Of a DNA stretch of 20,607 nucleotides, positions 13,896 through 20,607 are shown in pieces. Source of the DNA: an uncultured Faecalibacterium sp. (GTDB taxonomy: Bacteria > Bacillota > Clostridia > Oscillospirales > Ruminococcaceae); NCBI GenBank assembly GCA_900551435.1, contig URVW01000040.1:1-20607 (forward strand). Reading direction: 5' to 3'. How positions within the stretch are numbered: position 1 is the first letter of the stretch; each line of letters opens with the position of its first letter. Below the pieces are notes generated by a model that was not told the DNA's origin, ran no database searches, and was given only the letters and a program-made list of their open reading frames with translations. The translations under genes were made by a program, and so were the position numbers.

Positions 13896-13924
13896 ATTAT
13901 ACCCGGAAATCGAAAAAATTACAA
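13896..13924 (-). promoter_or_regulatory. Promoter of the small membrane protein gene
   Basis: Minus strand: TTGTAA (13919-13924), 17-nt spacer, perfect TATAAT (13896-13901). The -35 overlaps the mutY stop codon. It probably also feeds the LytM-like gene by read-through. Confidence 0.7.
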
Positions 13925-14959
13925 CAGCTTTTTGTAAGCTTTGAAGGCTCCGGGCAGAGTATATTCGGCTTTGAGCTGTTCCTCGCCGGCCCAGACGCAG
14001 TTTGCCGGGGCGGGGCCGGACTTGGCCGAGAAGCAGAAACCGCCCATCCGCCACTCGATGTGGCTGAAGATATGCTTGGCGGCGGGCAGCGGCGAAGGGG
14101 CTTCGTCTGTGCAGGAAACGCCCAGCGTTTCCAGCCGCTGGCGGATCTCCTCCGCCGAAAGGCTCTCGCTCTCCCAGAGGACGGGCTGCCACAAGCCCGC
14201 CAGAAGCCCTTTTTCGGGCCGCTGCTGCAAGAGGATGCCCTCCGGGCTGCGAACCAGCGCCAGCGTCACCGGCTCGATGCGGCGGGCTTTGGGGGCGGCT
14301 TTCTGGGGCAGCGAAAGGGCGGTCCCGGCGGCGCGGGCCTTGCAGAGCGAAGCCAGCGGGCACTGGTCGCACAGCGGCGCGCCGTTGGGCACGCAGACGA
14401 GGGCGCCCAGCTCCATCAGCGCCTGATTGTAGTCGCCGGGGGCGGCAGGGGGCTGGTGGTCCATGACGCGGGCCGTGAATTCTTTTTTCACCGCCGGGTC
14501 GGTCACAAGACGGTCGTCGTTGTACAGCCGCGAGAACACCCGCAGAACGTTGCCGTCCACGGCCGGGACCGGGATGCCGAAGCTGATGGATGCGATGGCC
14601 CCGGCGGTGTAGTCGCCGATGCCGGGGAGACTGCGCAGAGCGGCATAGTCTGCCGGGAGCTGCCCGCCGTACTGCTCGCAGACGATCTTTGCGGCCTTCT
14701 GCAGGTTCCGCACCCGGCTGTAATAACCCAGACCTTCCCAGAGCTTGTGGAGCTTTTCCTCTTCGCAGTCAGCCAGCGCCGGGATGTCGGGCAGGGCCGC
14801 GAGAAAGCGCTCGTAATAGGGCAGCGCCGCCGAAACGCGGGTCTGCTGGAGCATGATCTCGCTGAGCCAGACATGGTAGGGGCTGGGGTCTGTGCGGAAG
14901 GGCAGGAGGCGCTGGTTCTCATAGAACCAGTTCAGCAGGGCGGGTGAAATGTTTTCCAC
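13919..14959 (-). CDS. mutY: A/G-specific adenine glycosylase
   Basis: MutY removes adenine mispaired with 8-oxoguanine or guanine in base-excision repair. The 346-residue protein carries the catalytic Glu34 (SEIMLQQT), the helix-hairpin-helix LPGIGDYTAGAI (111-122) with catalytic Asp135 (AVDGN), and a [4Fe-4S] cluster loop with Cys189, Cys197, Cys200 and Cys206. The first spacing is seven residues, against six in the E. coli enzyme. A C-terminal NUDIX-like domain (about 225-346) reads 8-oxoG. The start is GTG at 14959, with GAGG about 9 nt upstream; no better ATG is in frame. It lies downstream of asnS, separated by the 139-bp palindromic repeat, and has no obvious promoter of its own. Confidence 0.95.
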   Translation of the reverse strand: MENISPALLNWFYENQRLLPFRTDPSPYHVWLSEIMLQQTRVSAALPYYERFLAALPDIPALADCEEEKLHKLWEGLGYYSRVRNLQKAAKIVCEQYGGQLPADYAALRSLPGIGDYTAGAIASISFGIPVPAVDGNVLRVFSRLYNDDRLVTDPAVKKEFTARVMDHQPPAAPGDYNQALMELGALVCVPNGAPLCDQCPLASLCKARAAGTALSLPQKAAPKARRIEPVTLALVRSPEGILLQQRPEKGLLAGLWQPVLWESESLSAEEIRQRLETLGVSCTDEAPSPLPAAKHIFSHIEWRMGGFCFSAKSGPAPANCVWAGEEQLKAEYTLPGAFKAYKKLL

Positions 14960-14985
14960 GAAAAATTACCTCGTTGTTGAAACTA

Positions 14986-15124
14986 AAAACCTCCCCGTCA
15001 AAGCAGGGCGGCTCTGCCAGCTCCCGGACAGGGGAGCCTCTGGCGAAAAGGGAGCGTTTCCCGTTCTGCCAAGGCCTCTCCTGCGAGGAGAGGTGGCATT
15101 GCGCAGCAATGACGGAGAGGTTTT
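14986..15124. repeat. 139-bp palindromic intergenic repeat with inverted ends
   Basis: The outer ends AAAACCTCCCCGTC (14986-14999) and GACGGAGAGGTTTT (15111-15124) are inverted repeats matching at 13 of 14 bases. Inside are further hairpins: CCTCTCC/GGAGAGG near 15076-15093 and GCATTGC/GCAATG near 15097-15110. It fills almost the entire asnS-mutY gap. I recall very similar sequences scattered between genes in Faecalibacterium and relatives, which would make it a REP/MITE-type repeat family; that is memory, not a search. It may act as a terminator or mRNA stabiliser for asnS. Confidence 0.7.
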
Positions 15125-15133
15125 ACAAGTCAC

Positions 15134-16522
15134 TTAGAAACCATAAGCGGTGCGGGGGAAGGGCAGGACGTCGCGGATGTTCTGGATGCCCGTGAGGTAC
15201 ATGATCATGCGCTCGAAGCCCAAGCCGTAACCGGCGTGCTCGACGCCGCCGAACTTGCGCAGGTTGAGATACCAGTCATAGCTGGACTTGTCCAGACCCA
15301 GCTCGTCCATGCGGGCCACCAGCTTGTCGTAATCCTCTTCGCGCTGGCTGCCGCCGATCAGCTCGCCGATGCCGGGGACCAGCATATCGGCTGCGGCCAC
15401 GGTCTTGCCGTCCGGATTCTGCTTCATGTAGAAGCTCTTGATCTCCTTCGGGTAGTCGGTGACGAACACGGGCTTCTTGAACACCACCTCGGTCAGGTAG
15501 CGCTCGTGCTCGGTCTGGATGTCCACGCCCCACTCGACCGGGAACTGGAACTTCTTGTTGTTCTTCTTCAGCACCTCGATGGCGTCGGTGTAGGTGATGC
15601 GGCCGAACTCGCTGTTCGCCACCAGCTCCAGACGCTCGATCAGGCCCTTGTCGATGAACTGGTTGAAGAAGGCCATCTCATCGGGGCAGTTGTCCAGCAC
15701 ATAGCGGATGACGTACTTGGTCATCGCTTCGGCGGTGTCCATGTAGCCGTTCAGGTCGCAGAAGGCCATCTCCGGCTCGATCATCCAGAACTCGGCAGCA
15801 TGGCGGGTGGTGAAGCTCTTCTCGGCGCGGAAGGTGGGTCCGAAGGTGTACACCTTGCCGAAGGCCATGGCCATGGCTTCGGCTTCCAACTGGCCGGAAA
15901 CGGTCAGGTTGACCGGCTTCTCGAAGAAGTCCTTGGTGTAATCCACCGTGCCGTCCTCGTTCTTGGGGACGTTCTCGAGGTCCAGCGTGGTCACGCGGAA
16001 CATCTCGCCGGCGCCCTCGCAGTCAGAGGCGGTCAGCAGCGGAGAGTGGGCGTAGACGAAGCCGTTCTCCTGGAAGAACTTGTGGATGGCGTAAGCGGCC
16101 ACGCTGCGGACGCGGAACGCTGCGTTGAAGGTGTTGGTGCGGGGACGCAGGGTGGGCATGGTGCGCAGATACTCCATGCTCATCTTCTTTTTCTGCAGGG
16201 GATACTCGTCGGCGGGGCAGTCGCCCAGGATCTCGACGGAATCTGCGTTCAGCTCGAACGGCTGCTTGGCCTGCGGGGTCAGGACGATGCGGCCCACCAC
16301 GCGCAGACTGCTGTACAGACCGGTGTGGATGACTTCCTCATAGTTGGCCAGCTTGCCCGCTTCCAGAACGACCTGCAGGGTCTTGAAGCAGCCGCCGTCC
16401 GACAGGGCGATGAAGCCGATGTTCTTGGAGTCGCGGATGTTCTTTGCCCAGCCGCAGACGGTCACGACCGTGCCGTCGGCGGGGGTGTTCTTGTACAGCG
16501 AAACGATCTCAGTACGTTCCAT
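15134..16522 (-). CDS. asnS: Asparaginyl-tRNA synthetase
   Basis: A class IIb synthetase charging tRNA-Asn. The 462-residue protein has the N-terminal OB-fold anticodon-binding domain (about 1-105) and the class II core: motif 2 GPTFRAEKSFTTRHAAEFWMI (broken here at 228-248, with Arg232) and motif 3 GYGLGFERMIMYLTG (431-445, Arg438), ending RDVLPFPRT. Length, the lack of the AspRS insertion domain and the Asn-type T-box leader identify AsnRS rather than AspRS. The ATG at 16522 has GGAGG 8 nt upstream. A longer frame to 16609 runs through the leader terminator and is rejected. Expression is controlled by the T-box riboswitch upstream. Confidence 0.97.
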   Translation of the reverse strand: MERTEIVSLYKNTPADGTVVTVCGWAKNIRDSKNIGFIALSDGGCFKTLQVVLEAGKLANYEEVIHTGLYSSLRVVGRIVLTPQAKQPFELNADSVEILGDCPADEYPLQKKKMSMEYLRTMPTLRPRTNTFNAAFRVRSVAAYAIHKFFQENGFVYAHSPLLTASDCEGAGEMFRVTTLDLENVPKNEDGTVDYTKDFFEKPVNLTVSGQLEAEAMAMAFGKVYTFGPTFRAEKSFTTRHAAEFWMIEPEMAFCDLNGYMDTAEAMTKYVIRYVLDNCPDEMAFFNQFIDKGLIERLELVANSEFGRITYTDAIEVLKKNNKKFQFPVEWGVDIQTEHERYLTEVVFKKPVFVTDYPKEIKSFYMKQNPDGKTVAAADMLVPGIGELIGGSQREEDYDKLVARMDELGLDKSSYDWYLNLRKFGGVEHAGYGLGFERMIMYLTGIQNIRDVLPFPRTAYGF

Positions 16523-16537
16523 GGTATTTCCTCCGAT

Positions 16538-16590
16538 AAAAAATAAAAAGACAGCTTTGCCCTGAAGTTTCAGGGCGAACAAGCTGTCTT
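16538..16590 (-). terminator. T-box-controlled terminator
   Basis: Minus strand: arms AAGACAGCTT (16581-16590) and AAGCTGTCTT (about 16548-16557) with an inner stem GCCCTGAA/TTCAGGGC, followed by TTTTATTTTTT. It ends 15 nt before the asnS start codon. Confidence 0.9.
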
Positions 16591-16840
16591 GTAATGTCCG
16601 CGGTGCCACCTGAATTACCGGAAGTGTCCGGTCGCTCGCGCGCTCGTCGGGCCAAAGGCCGGAAAGCGCTGCCCTTTGTAACGCTGGGCGCGGCGGCGCA
16701 CCTACTTGCGGCCAAAGCCGGGTTCAGATTGCAGCTCCCGGGTGTTCGTTCGCGCAGCGTCCGCACACGGCTCGCAGCAAATGCCGTGCTCTCTGAAGCG
16801 TCCAGACTGCGTTACTTTTCCCGATCTGTGCTTTTTCGTA
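16538..16840 (-). promoter_or_regulatory. T-box riboswitch leader of asnS
   Basis: A leader of about 300 nt on the minus strand. The T-box sequence AGGTGGCACCGCGG (16598-16611) precedes a terminator hairpin, the classic arrangement in which uncharged tRNA stabilises an antiterminator. Stem I features are readable: AGTA (16813-16816) on the 5' side of the specifier loop, AGAGAG of the AG bulge (about 16789-16794), and on the 3' side GAACGAACACC (16741-16751) with a candidate specifier AAC at 16744-16746. AAC is an Asn codon, in agreement with asnS. The specifier choice is by pattern and could be off by one repeat, because GAAC occurs twice. Confidence 0.93.
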
Positions 16841-16846
16841 GTTACA

Positions 16847-16875
16847 AAAATAGCACAGGAAAGCGGGTTTGTCAA
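16847..16875 (-). promoter_or_regulatory. Promoter of the asnS T-box transcript
   Basis: Minus strand: consensus TTGACA (16870-16875), 17-nt spacer, TATTTT (16847-16852). Confidence 0.75.
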
Positions 16876-16895
16876 TCGGAAATTCCTGCCGCCTA

Positions 16896-16924
16896 TTGAA
16901 AACGGGGCGGGGAGCTGGTATACT
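16896..16924 (+). promoter_or_regulatory. Promoter of the Wzz-like gene
   Basis: TTGAAA (16896-16901), 17-nt spacer, TATACT (16919-16924), about 48 nt before the start codon. It is back to back with the asnS promoter, with 20 bp between the two -35 elements. Confidence 0.7.
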
Positions 16925-16971
16925 CTAAACTGCTATTTTATGCGCAAAACCGAAACATTGAGGAGAAAAGC

Positions 16972-18438
16972 ATGGACGAAAAGACAATGGGCTATCCCAC
17001 CGCAAAATCGAGCAGCGAAGTCGATCTGACGACGCTGCTGTTCTCGGTGCTGCACAAGACGGGCCAGATCGTGCTTGCGGGAGTGATCTGCGCCGCCATG
17101 ATGATCGGCTTCGCGGCGGCAAAGAACGTCCGCGCCGAAAAGGCTGCGGCCAATGCGGACAGCGGGAGCATCTCGGATGCCGTTCAGGAGAGCTATGAGA
17201 CGGAAAAAGAGGACCTGCTGCAAAAGCAGTCCGATGCACAGGCAAAGCTCGTGAGCAACGAGAGCAGCCAGAAGGCGGTGCGCAGCAGTCTGCAGGGCGC
17301 GGCAGAGTATCTGGAACACTCGGTGCTGTACCAGCTGGACCCCTACGCGGTCTACACGGCCAAGGCTGAATATGACCTCGGCGGCGTGCAGGGCAGCGAA
17401 GCGGATGCCATCTTACAGGCCTATGCTTCGGCGCTGAGCGACAGCAGCGTGATGGAAGCCGCCGCCAAGAAGCTGGGCATGGAAGCCCGTTATCTGCAGG
17501 AGCTGGTCACCATCGAGGGCGGCTCTGCGGTGTCGGTCCTCAGCGACGGGAGCGTGCAGCTCCGCGCTTCCGGCATCCTGACCGTGGCGGCTTACGGCGC
17601 GACGGAACAGGAAGCGGACGATGCACTGGACGCCGTTCTGGCCCAGCTGAACAGCGTGACCAAGAAGGTCCAGTCCGGGGCGTATCCGCTCCGTTCGCTG
17701 TCCCGCAGCAGCACGGTGGGCGTGAAAGCCGACCTGCGTACTCAGCAGGATGCAGTCCGCGAGAATGTCGAGACGCTGCAGAGCCAGCTGAAGGACCTGA
17801 CCAACGATCACGATGACCTGAAGGACAACGTGGAGAGCATCACCGACGAGCTGGATGCGCTGGAACCCACCGAAGCCATTGCGGGCCATGCCTCTTTGAA
17901 GAAGTATGCCGTGGTCGGTCTGCTGATGGGCAGCCTTGTCAGTGCCGTGGGCGTGTTCTTCGCGGCCCTGTTCAGCAATGTGGTCTATTCGGCCAAGGAA
18001 CTGCGCCGCAGCTGCGGCGTGACCGTCCTCGCTACGATGGCCAGCGACCGCACCCGCCGCGCCGGAAAGTTCCGCAAGTGGGTCAACAAGCTGGAAGGCC
18101 GGACCGACGGCAGCAAGGATGTTGAAGTCTGCCGTCTGGCAGCGGCGAACATCCGAAATCTGGCTCCCGATGCTAAGAAGGTCCTCGTGACCGGCGACCT
18201 GTCCCAGAAGCAGCTGACCGCACTGGCGCGTCGGCTTCAGGCAGAGCTGGGCGCACAGAAGGTGCTGACGGCGGAGAGCGTTCTGGTGAGCGCAGATTCT
18301 GTCCAACAGGCAGCGGCAGCGGATGCTGTGGTGCTGGCCGTGGACTGCATCCGTTCGACCTATGCACATGTCCGTGACCAGAACGAGATGCTCACGAAGC
18401 TGGGCAAACCGGTGCTGGGCTGCATCGTCTTTGAATAA
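16972..18438 (+). CDS. Wzz/CapA-like polysaccharide copolymerase with a degenerate BY-kinase-like C-terminus
   Basis: A 488-residue membrane protein of the chain-length-determinant type, which in other systems sets polysaccharide chain length or activates a tyrosine kinase. The N-terminal membrane helix (about 30-50) and a second helix (about 312-338) enclose an extracellular part with coiled-coil stretches (about 72-108 and 255-300). The cytoplasmic C-terminus (about 383-488) looks like CpsD/Wze: VEVCRLAAANIRNL, KKVLVTGD, then DAVVLAVD and LGKPVLGCIVF. The position where Walker A should be reads VTGDLSQKQL, with no GKS/T, and there is no tyrosine cluster at the end, so kinase activity is unlikely. 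AGGAG lies 6 nt before the ATG. No glycosyltransferase, flippase or polymerase gene adjoins it, which is odd for this family. Confidence 0.8.
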   Translation: MDEKTMGYPTAKSSSEVDLTTLLFSVLHKTGQIVLAGVICAAMMIGFAAAKNVRAEKAAANADSGSISDAVQESYETEKEDLLQKQSDAQAKLVSNESSQKAVRSSLQGAAEYLEHSVLYQLDPYAVYTAKAEYDLGGVQGSEADAILQAYASALSDSSVMEAAAKKLGMEARYLQELVTIEGGSAVSVLSDGSVQLRASGILTVAAYGATEQEADDALDAVLAQLNSVTKKVQSGAYPLRSLSRSSTVGVKADLRTQQDAVRENVETLQSQLKDLTNDHDDLKDNVESITDELDALEPTEAIAGHASLKKYAVVGLLMGSLVSAVGVFFAALFSNVVYSAKELRRSCGVTVLATMASDRTRRAGKFRKWVNKLEGRTDGSKDVEVCRLAAANIRNLAPDAKKVLVTGDLSQKQLTALARRLQAELGAQKVLTAESVLVSADSVQQAAAADAVVLAVDCIRSTYAHVRDQNEMLTKLGKPVLGCIVFE

Positions 18439-18447
18439 GGACTTCTG

Positions 18448-18492
18448 AATGACCTCTCCGGGCGGGAAACCGCGCTGGAGAGGTCATTTTTT
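18448..18492 (+). terminator. Terminator of the Wzz-like gene
   Basis: A 12-bp perfect stem AATGACCTCTCC (18448-18459) with GGAGAGGTCATT (18477-18488), running into six T (18487-18492). The right arm contains the stop codon of the convergent spoIIP (18484-18486). Confidence 0.85.
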
Positions 18493-19590
18493 CAGCGCGG
18501 AAAGCAGCCCTTCCGCCGCCAGCTGGCCGGCATAGAGGGCTTCGTTGAGGTTGTTTCCGTGGCCGCCCACCTCGATGAGCAGACAGCCGGGGAGCAGGTC
18601 CTGATTGTAAAAGCGGTAGCTGAACAGCACCGGACGGGTGAAGCCGGGGAACTGCGCTTCCATGGCGCTCTCCCACGCGGCGGCAAAGCGGAGGTTCATC
18701 CGGTAATTCGGCAGAGAGATGCTCCCGCCGTTGTCGCACCCGCAGATGATCATGACCTGCGCGGCCTGTTGGCCGTTGATGGTGCAGACCGGGGCCATCC
18801 GGGAGCCATTTTCGGTCTCGATGGCGTCTCGGTGGACATCAAGGATGATCTTGATGCTGGGATACTGGGCTAAGTACTGCTGCGCCATCGCGCGGCTGTT
18901 GGCATAGCTGCCGGTGTAGCTGGGGGAGTCGTGGAGCGTTTCGTCGTGCAGAGTGTTCAGACCGGCGGCATTCAGGGTGTCGGCCATCACCCGCCCGACA
19001 GCGCACATGTTATAGTTCCGGTCGGTGGTGCGGGAGCCATCGCCGGGGCGAAACCACAGCCCCGAGGACAGACGGTAGTCCTCGGTCGCGTGGGTGTGCA
19101 GGATGAGGACCTGCGGTTCCGGGCTGTTCCACTCGACCTCAAAGGGAAGCGGGTTTTGAATTTCGGCGGCAATTTCGGACGCAGGGACCCGGGTGTTGTT
19201 TTTGATGCTTCCGGTCCCGCAGGGGATGTATTTTTCGCCGCTGCCCTGCGGATAGCTCTTTTCAAGGATAACTCCGGCGTCGGCGGGCTTGGCCTCGTCG
19301 CCCTCGAGCGGGACAAGATAGGAAGTGCTGGCGGTCAGGTCGGCAACAGAGTCAGCGGCGCTCTCGGGAACGGCTTCCGAAGGGGCGGGCACTTCGGAAA
19401 CTTGAGAGGAAGCGGCGTCCTTCCGGCTGAGGGAAAGGGCTGTCCGTGCGGCGGGCAGCGGCCCGATGACGATGGCGGCAAGGGAGAGCATCCACCCATG
19501 GGCGAAAATGGTCAGGGCCAGCATCAGCCCTGCCGCCGCCGCGAACGAGAGCACGGGCCGGAATGCCGAGTCGAGTTGTCTGCGGCGCAT
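18484..19590 (-). CDS. spoIIP: Stage II sporulation protein P (peptidoglycan amidase/endopeptidase)
   Basis: SpoIIP works with SpoIID and SpoIIM in the cell-wall hydrolysis that drives forespore engulfment. The 368-residue protein has an N-terminal membrane anchor (about 13-43), a low-complexity linker (55-95) and the SpoIIP domain (about 155-368). Its conserved motifs are LILHTHATEDY (162-172), DVHRDA (251-256) and EVGGHGNN (340-347), the expected metal-binding His and Glu residues, so it looks intact. The ATG at 19590 has GGGAGG 9 nt upstream; the open frame reaches 19920 but overlaps gpr in another frame. It lies 38 nt downstream of gpr in the usual gpr-spoIIP order. Confidence 0.94.
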   Translation of the reverse strand: MRRRQLDSAFRPVLSFAAAAGLMLALTIFAHGWMLSLAAIVIGPLPAARTALSLSRKDAASSQVSEVPAPSEAVPESAADSVADLTASTSYLVPLEGDEAKPADAGVILEKSYPQGSGEKYIPCGTGSIKNNTRVPASEIAAEIQNPLPFEVEWNSPEPQVLILHTHATEDYRLSSGLWFRPGDGSRTTDRNYNMCAVGRVMADTLNAAGLNTLHDETLHDSPSYTGSYANSRAMAQQYLAQYPSIKIILDVHRDAIETENGSRMAPVCTINGQQAAQVMIICGCDNGGSISLPNYRMNLRFAAAWESAMEAQFPGFTRPVLFSYRFYNQDLLPGCLLIEVGGHGNNLNEALYAGQLAAEGLLSALKK

Positions 19591-19628
19591 GGCGGAACAC
19601 CTCCCTTCTATCCTGATATCGTATGCGC

Positions 19629-20417
19629 TCACCCCACCAGCCAGCACAGCTGCGCAAGGCTGAGCTGGGGTTGAAGCGCCCGGTTGATGGCCGCCGCCAG
19701 CAGAGCCGCCCCGTGGGCGATGACGCTGTCCAGCTCCCGGGGCGCAACGACGAGGTCTTTTCCTTCCTCGGCGTGCATCAGCGTCGGGATGCCCGCCGCG
19801 ATGACCGGAAGCCCCAGTGCTTTGGTGTCGAGATGGCGGGAACTGTCCGGCTGGGCGGGGTACAGCCCGGTGTCGGAGAACTGCAAGGTCCGCCCAAGGC
19901 GTTCCGGCTCGGCAGAGCACAGGCTGTCCACGCAGAGCAGCGCCGAGGGCCGGATCTCCCGCACCAAGGCCCCGGCCAGCTGCTGCAAGCTCAGGCCGGT
20001 GGCGGCAGAAACGCCGGGAGCCACAGCGGCAACGGGCCGGATGCCCCGGACCGGGACGGTCCGCTGGCCCATCGTGACGAAAATTTTCTGGATGGTGCGG
20101 GGGCCGAGCGCGTCTGCCGTCACCCGGCGGTTCCCGACGCCCAGCACGAGGACCGGCCCTTCCGGGGGCAGCAGCGCCCGCAGTTCGGCGGCGGCTGGCT
20201 CGATGATCCGCTCGTCCCGCTCATCCAACAGGCTGACGCGGGGCACATCCAGCGTCACATAGCGCCCGCGCGGACGTTCTAACCCTTCCCGCGCGATCTC
20301 CACCCGGGTGATGGTCACTCCGCCCCGCCGCGCCGTTGCCATCCGGACCCCGGCGGGCAGGGCGGCCCCGGGTGCACGATACAGTTCATCCGCAAGATCG
20401 GTATAACGCATTTTCAT
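19629..20417 (-). CDS. gpr: Germination protease GPR
   Basis: GPR degrades small acid-soluble spore proteins during germination. The 262-residue protein shows the family blocks RGGVTITRVEI (31-41), GRYVTLDVPR (51-60), LGVGNRRVTADALGPRT (92-108, Asp102), LLCVDSLCS (160-168, Asp164) and SDTGLYP. The two Asp residues correspond to the paired catalytic aspartates of GPR. It is about 100 residues shorter than the Bacillus enzyme, mainly at the C-terminus and in the N-terminal propeptide. A start at 20411 (third residue) is equally possible, because ATG AAA ATG follows GGAAAGTGGG. It is divergent from rpsT, a common arrangement in Firmicutes. Codons and motifs look maintained. Confidence 0.93.
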   Translation of the reverse strand: MKMRYTDLADELYRAPGAALPAGVRMATARRGGVTITRVEIAREGLERPRGRYVTLDVPRVSLLDERDERIIEPAAAELRALLPPEGPVLVLGVGNRRVTADALGPRTIQKIFVTMGQRTVPVRGIRPVAAVAPGVSAATGLSLQQLAGALVREIRPSALLCVDSLCSAEPERLGRTLQFSDTGLYPAQPDSSRHLDTKALGLPVIAAGIPTLMHAEEGKDLVVAPRELDSVIAHGAALLAAAINRALQPQLSLAQLCWLVG

Positions 20418-20521
20418 CCCACTTTCCGGCTGATCTTCCCCATTTTGGGCCGTTTGTGCCCGAAATGATGGTCTCAGTATGGGATTTTGAAAACTTTTCT
20501 AAACAAAAATCGAAAAAAGGC

Positions 20522-20550
20522 TTGCGCTGGTACGGCAAATATGGTATCAT
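20522..20550 (+). promoter_or_regulatory. Promoter of rpsT
   Basis: TTGCGC (20522-20527), 17-nt spacer, TATCAT (20545-20550). A strong ribosome site AAGGAGG follows, 8 nt before the ATG at 20589. Confidence 0.65.
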
Positions 20551-20588
20551 AAGGTGCGCTGTTATAGGTAGCCAAGGAGGTGGAACGA

Positions 20589-20607
20589 ATGCCTAACATC
20601 AAATCTC
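20589..20607 (+). CDS. rpsT: 30S ribosomal protein S20, first codons only
   Basis: Only MPNIKS can be read before the window ends. That start, the strong ribosome site and the position divergent from gpr fit ribosomal protein S20, which binds 16S rRNA early in 30S assembly. The identification rests on six residues and context. Confidence 0.75.

Noticed and set aside
12114..14947. Long overlapping plus-strand open frames opposite the LytM-like gene and mutY
   Set aside because: No ribosome sites or recognisable domains; the minus-strand genes explain the sequence.
15236..16546. 436-codon open frame on the plus strand opposite asnS
   Set aside because: Antisense shadow; His/Val/Asp-rich composition and no start signal.
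19588..19920. Upstream extension of the spoIIP frame to 478 codons
   Set aside because: The extra 110 residues are Arg/Pro/Gly-rich shadow of gpr; the ATG at 19590 has a good ribosome site and the right membrane anchor.
20460..20500. Possible forespore sigma-G/F promoter of gpr (CATACTGA on the minus strand near 20475)
   Set aside because: The -10-like part fits, but I cannot find a convincing -35 at the proper distance.

Overview
The window is GC-rich (roughly 60% by eye) with short intergenic gaps. Its gene content points to a low-branching Firmicute of the Oscillospiraceae/Ruminococcaceae, most like the Faecalibacterium-Subdoligranulum-Gemmiger group. Supporting signs are gpr-spoIIP divergent from rpsT, a T-box leader on asnS, an MnmM-type tRNA methyltransferase, type I pullulanase, and a palindromic intergenic repeat of a kind I associate with that group. 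The genus is inference; no rRNA marker is present.

Layout. 1-3.9 kb, minus strand: a frameshifted aldo/keto reductase, prfC (release factor 3) with its own promoter and terminator, and a GNAT-MnmM fusion. 4.0-9.7 kb: membrane-anchored HtrA protease (plus) converging on cytoplasmic type I pullulanase (minus) at a shared hairpin. Pullulanase diverges, from back-to-back promoters, from a large two-module AAA+ protein (plus). 9.68-9.84 kb: a MITE-like inverted-repeat element between converging genes. 9.8-11.0 kb, minus: zinc-finger anti-sigma and ECF sigma genes, with the anti-sigma gene first. 11.0-12.1 kb: the most unusual region. A low-GC cassette with a CPBP-family intramembrane protease gene lies between two perfect 133-bp direct repeats, and the two ends of what may be one disrupted gene remain at its edges. 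12.1-15.0 kb, minus: a LytM-like protein that has lost its zinc ligands, a small membrane protein and mutY. 15.0-15.1 kb: a 139-bp palindromic repeat. 15.1-16.9 kb, minus: asnS with a T-box riboswitch. 16.97-18.4 kb, plus: an orphan Wzz-like protein with a C-terminal domain resembling a BY-kinase but lacking Walker A. 18.5-20.4 kb, minus: gpr-spoIIP. The window ends in the first codons of rpsT (plus).

Most genes are housekeeping or envelope functions in units of one or two genes. Many promoters are readable as -35/-10 pairs spaced exactly 17 nt, and they settle several start codons (prfC, mnmM fusion). The strongest leads are the 133-bp-repeat cassette, which puts identical copies of a possible ECF promoter ahead of the anti-sigma/sigma operon and the CPBP gene; the uncommon domain architectures (GNAT-MnmM, degenerate AAA plus CbbX-type AAA); and the two short intergenic repeat elements. 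I did not find a clear multi-gene defence system or a CRISPR array.
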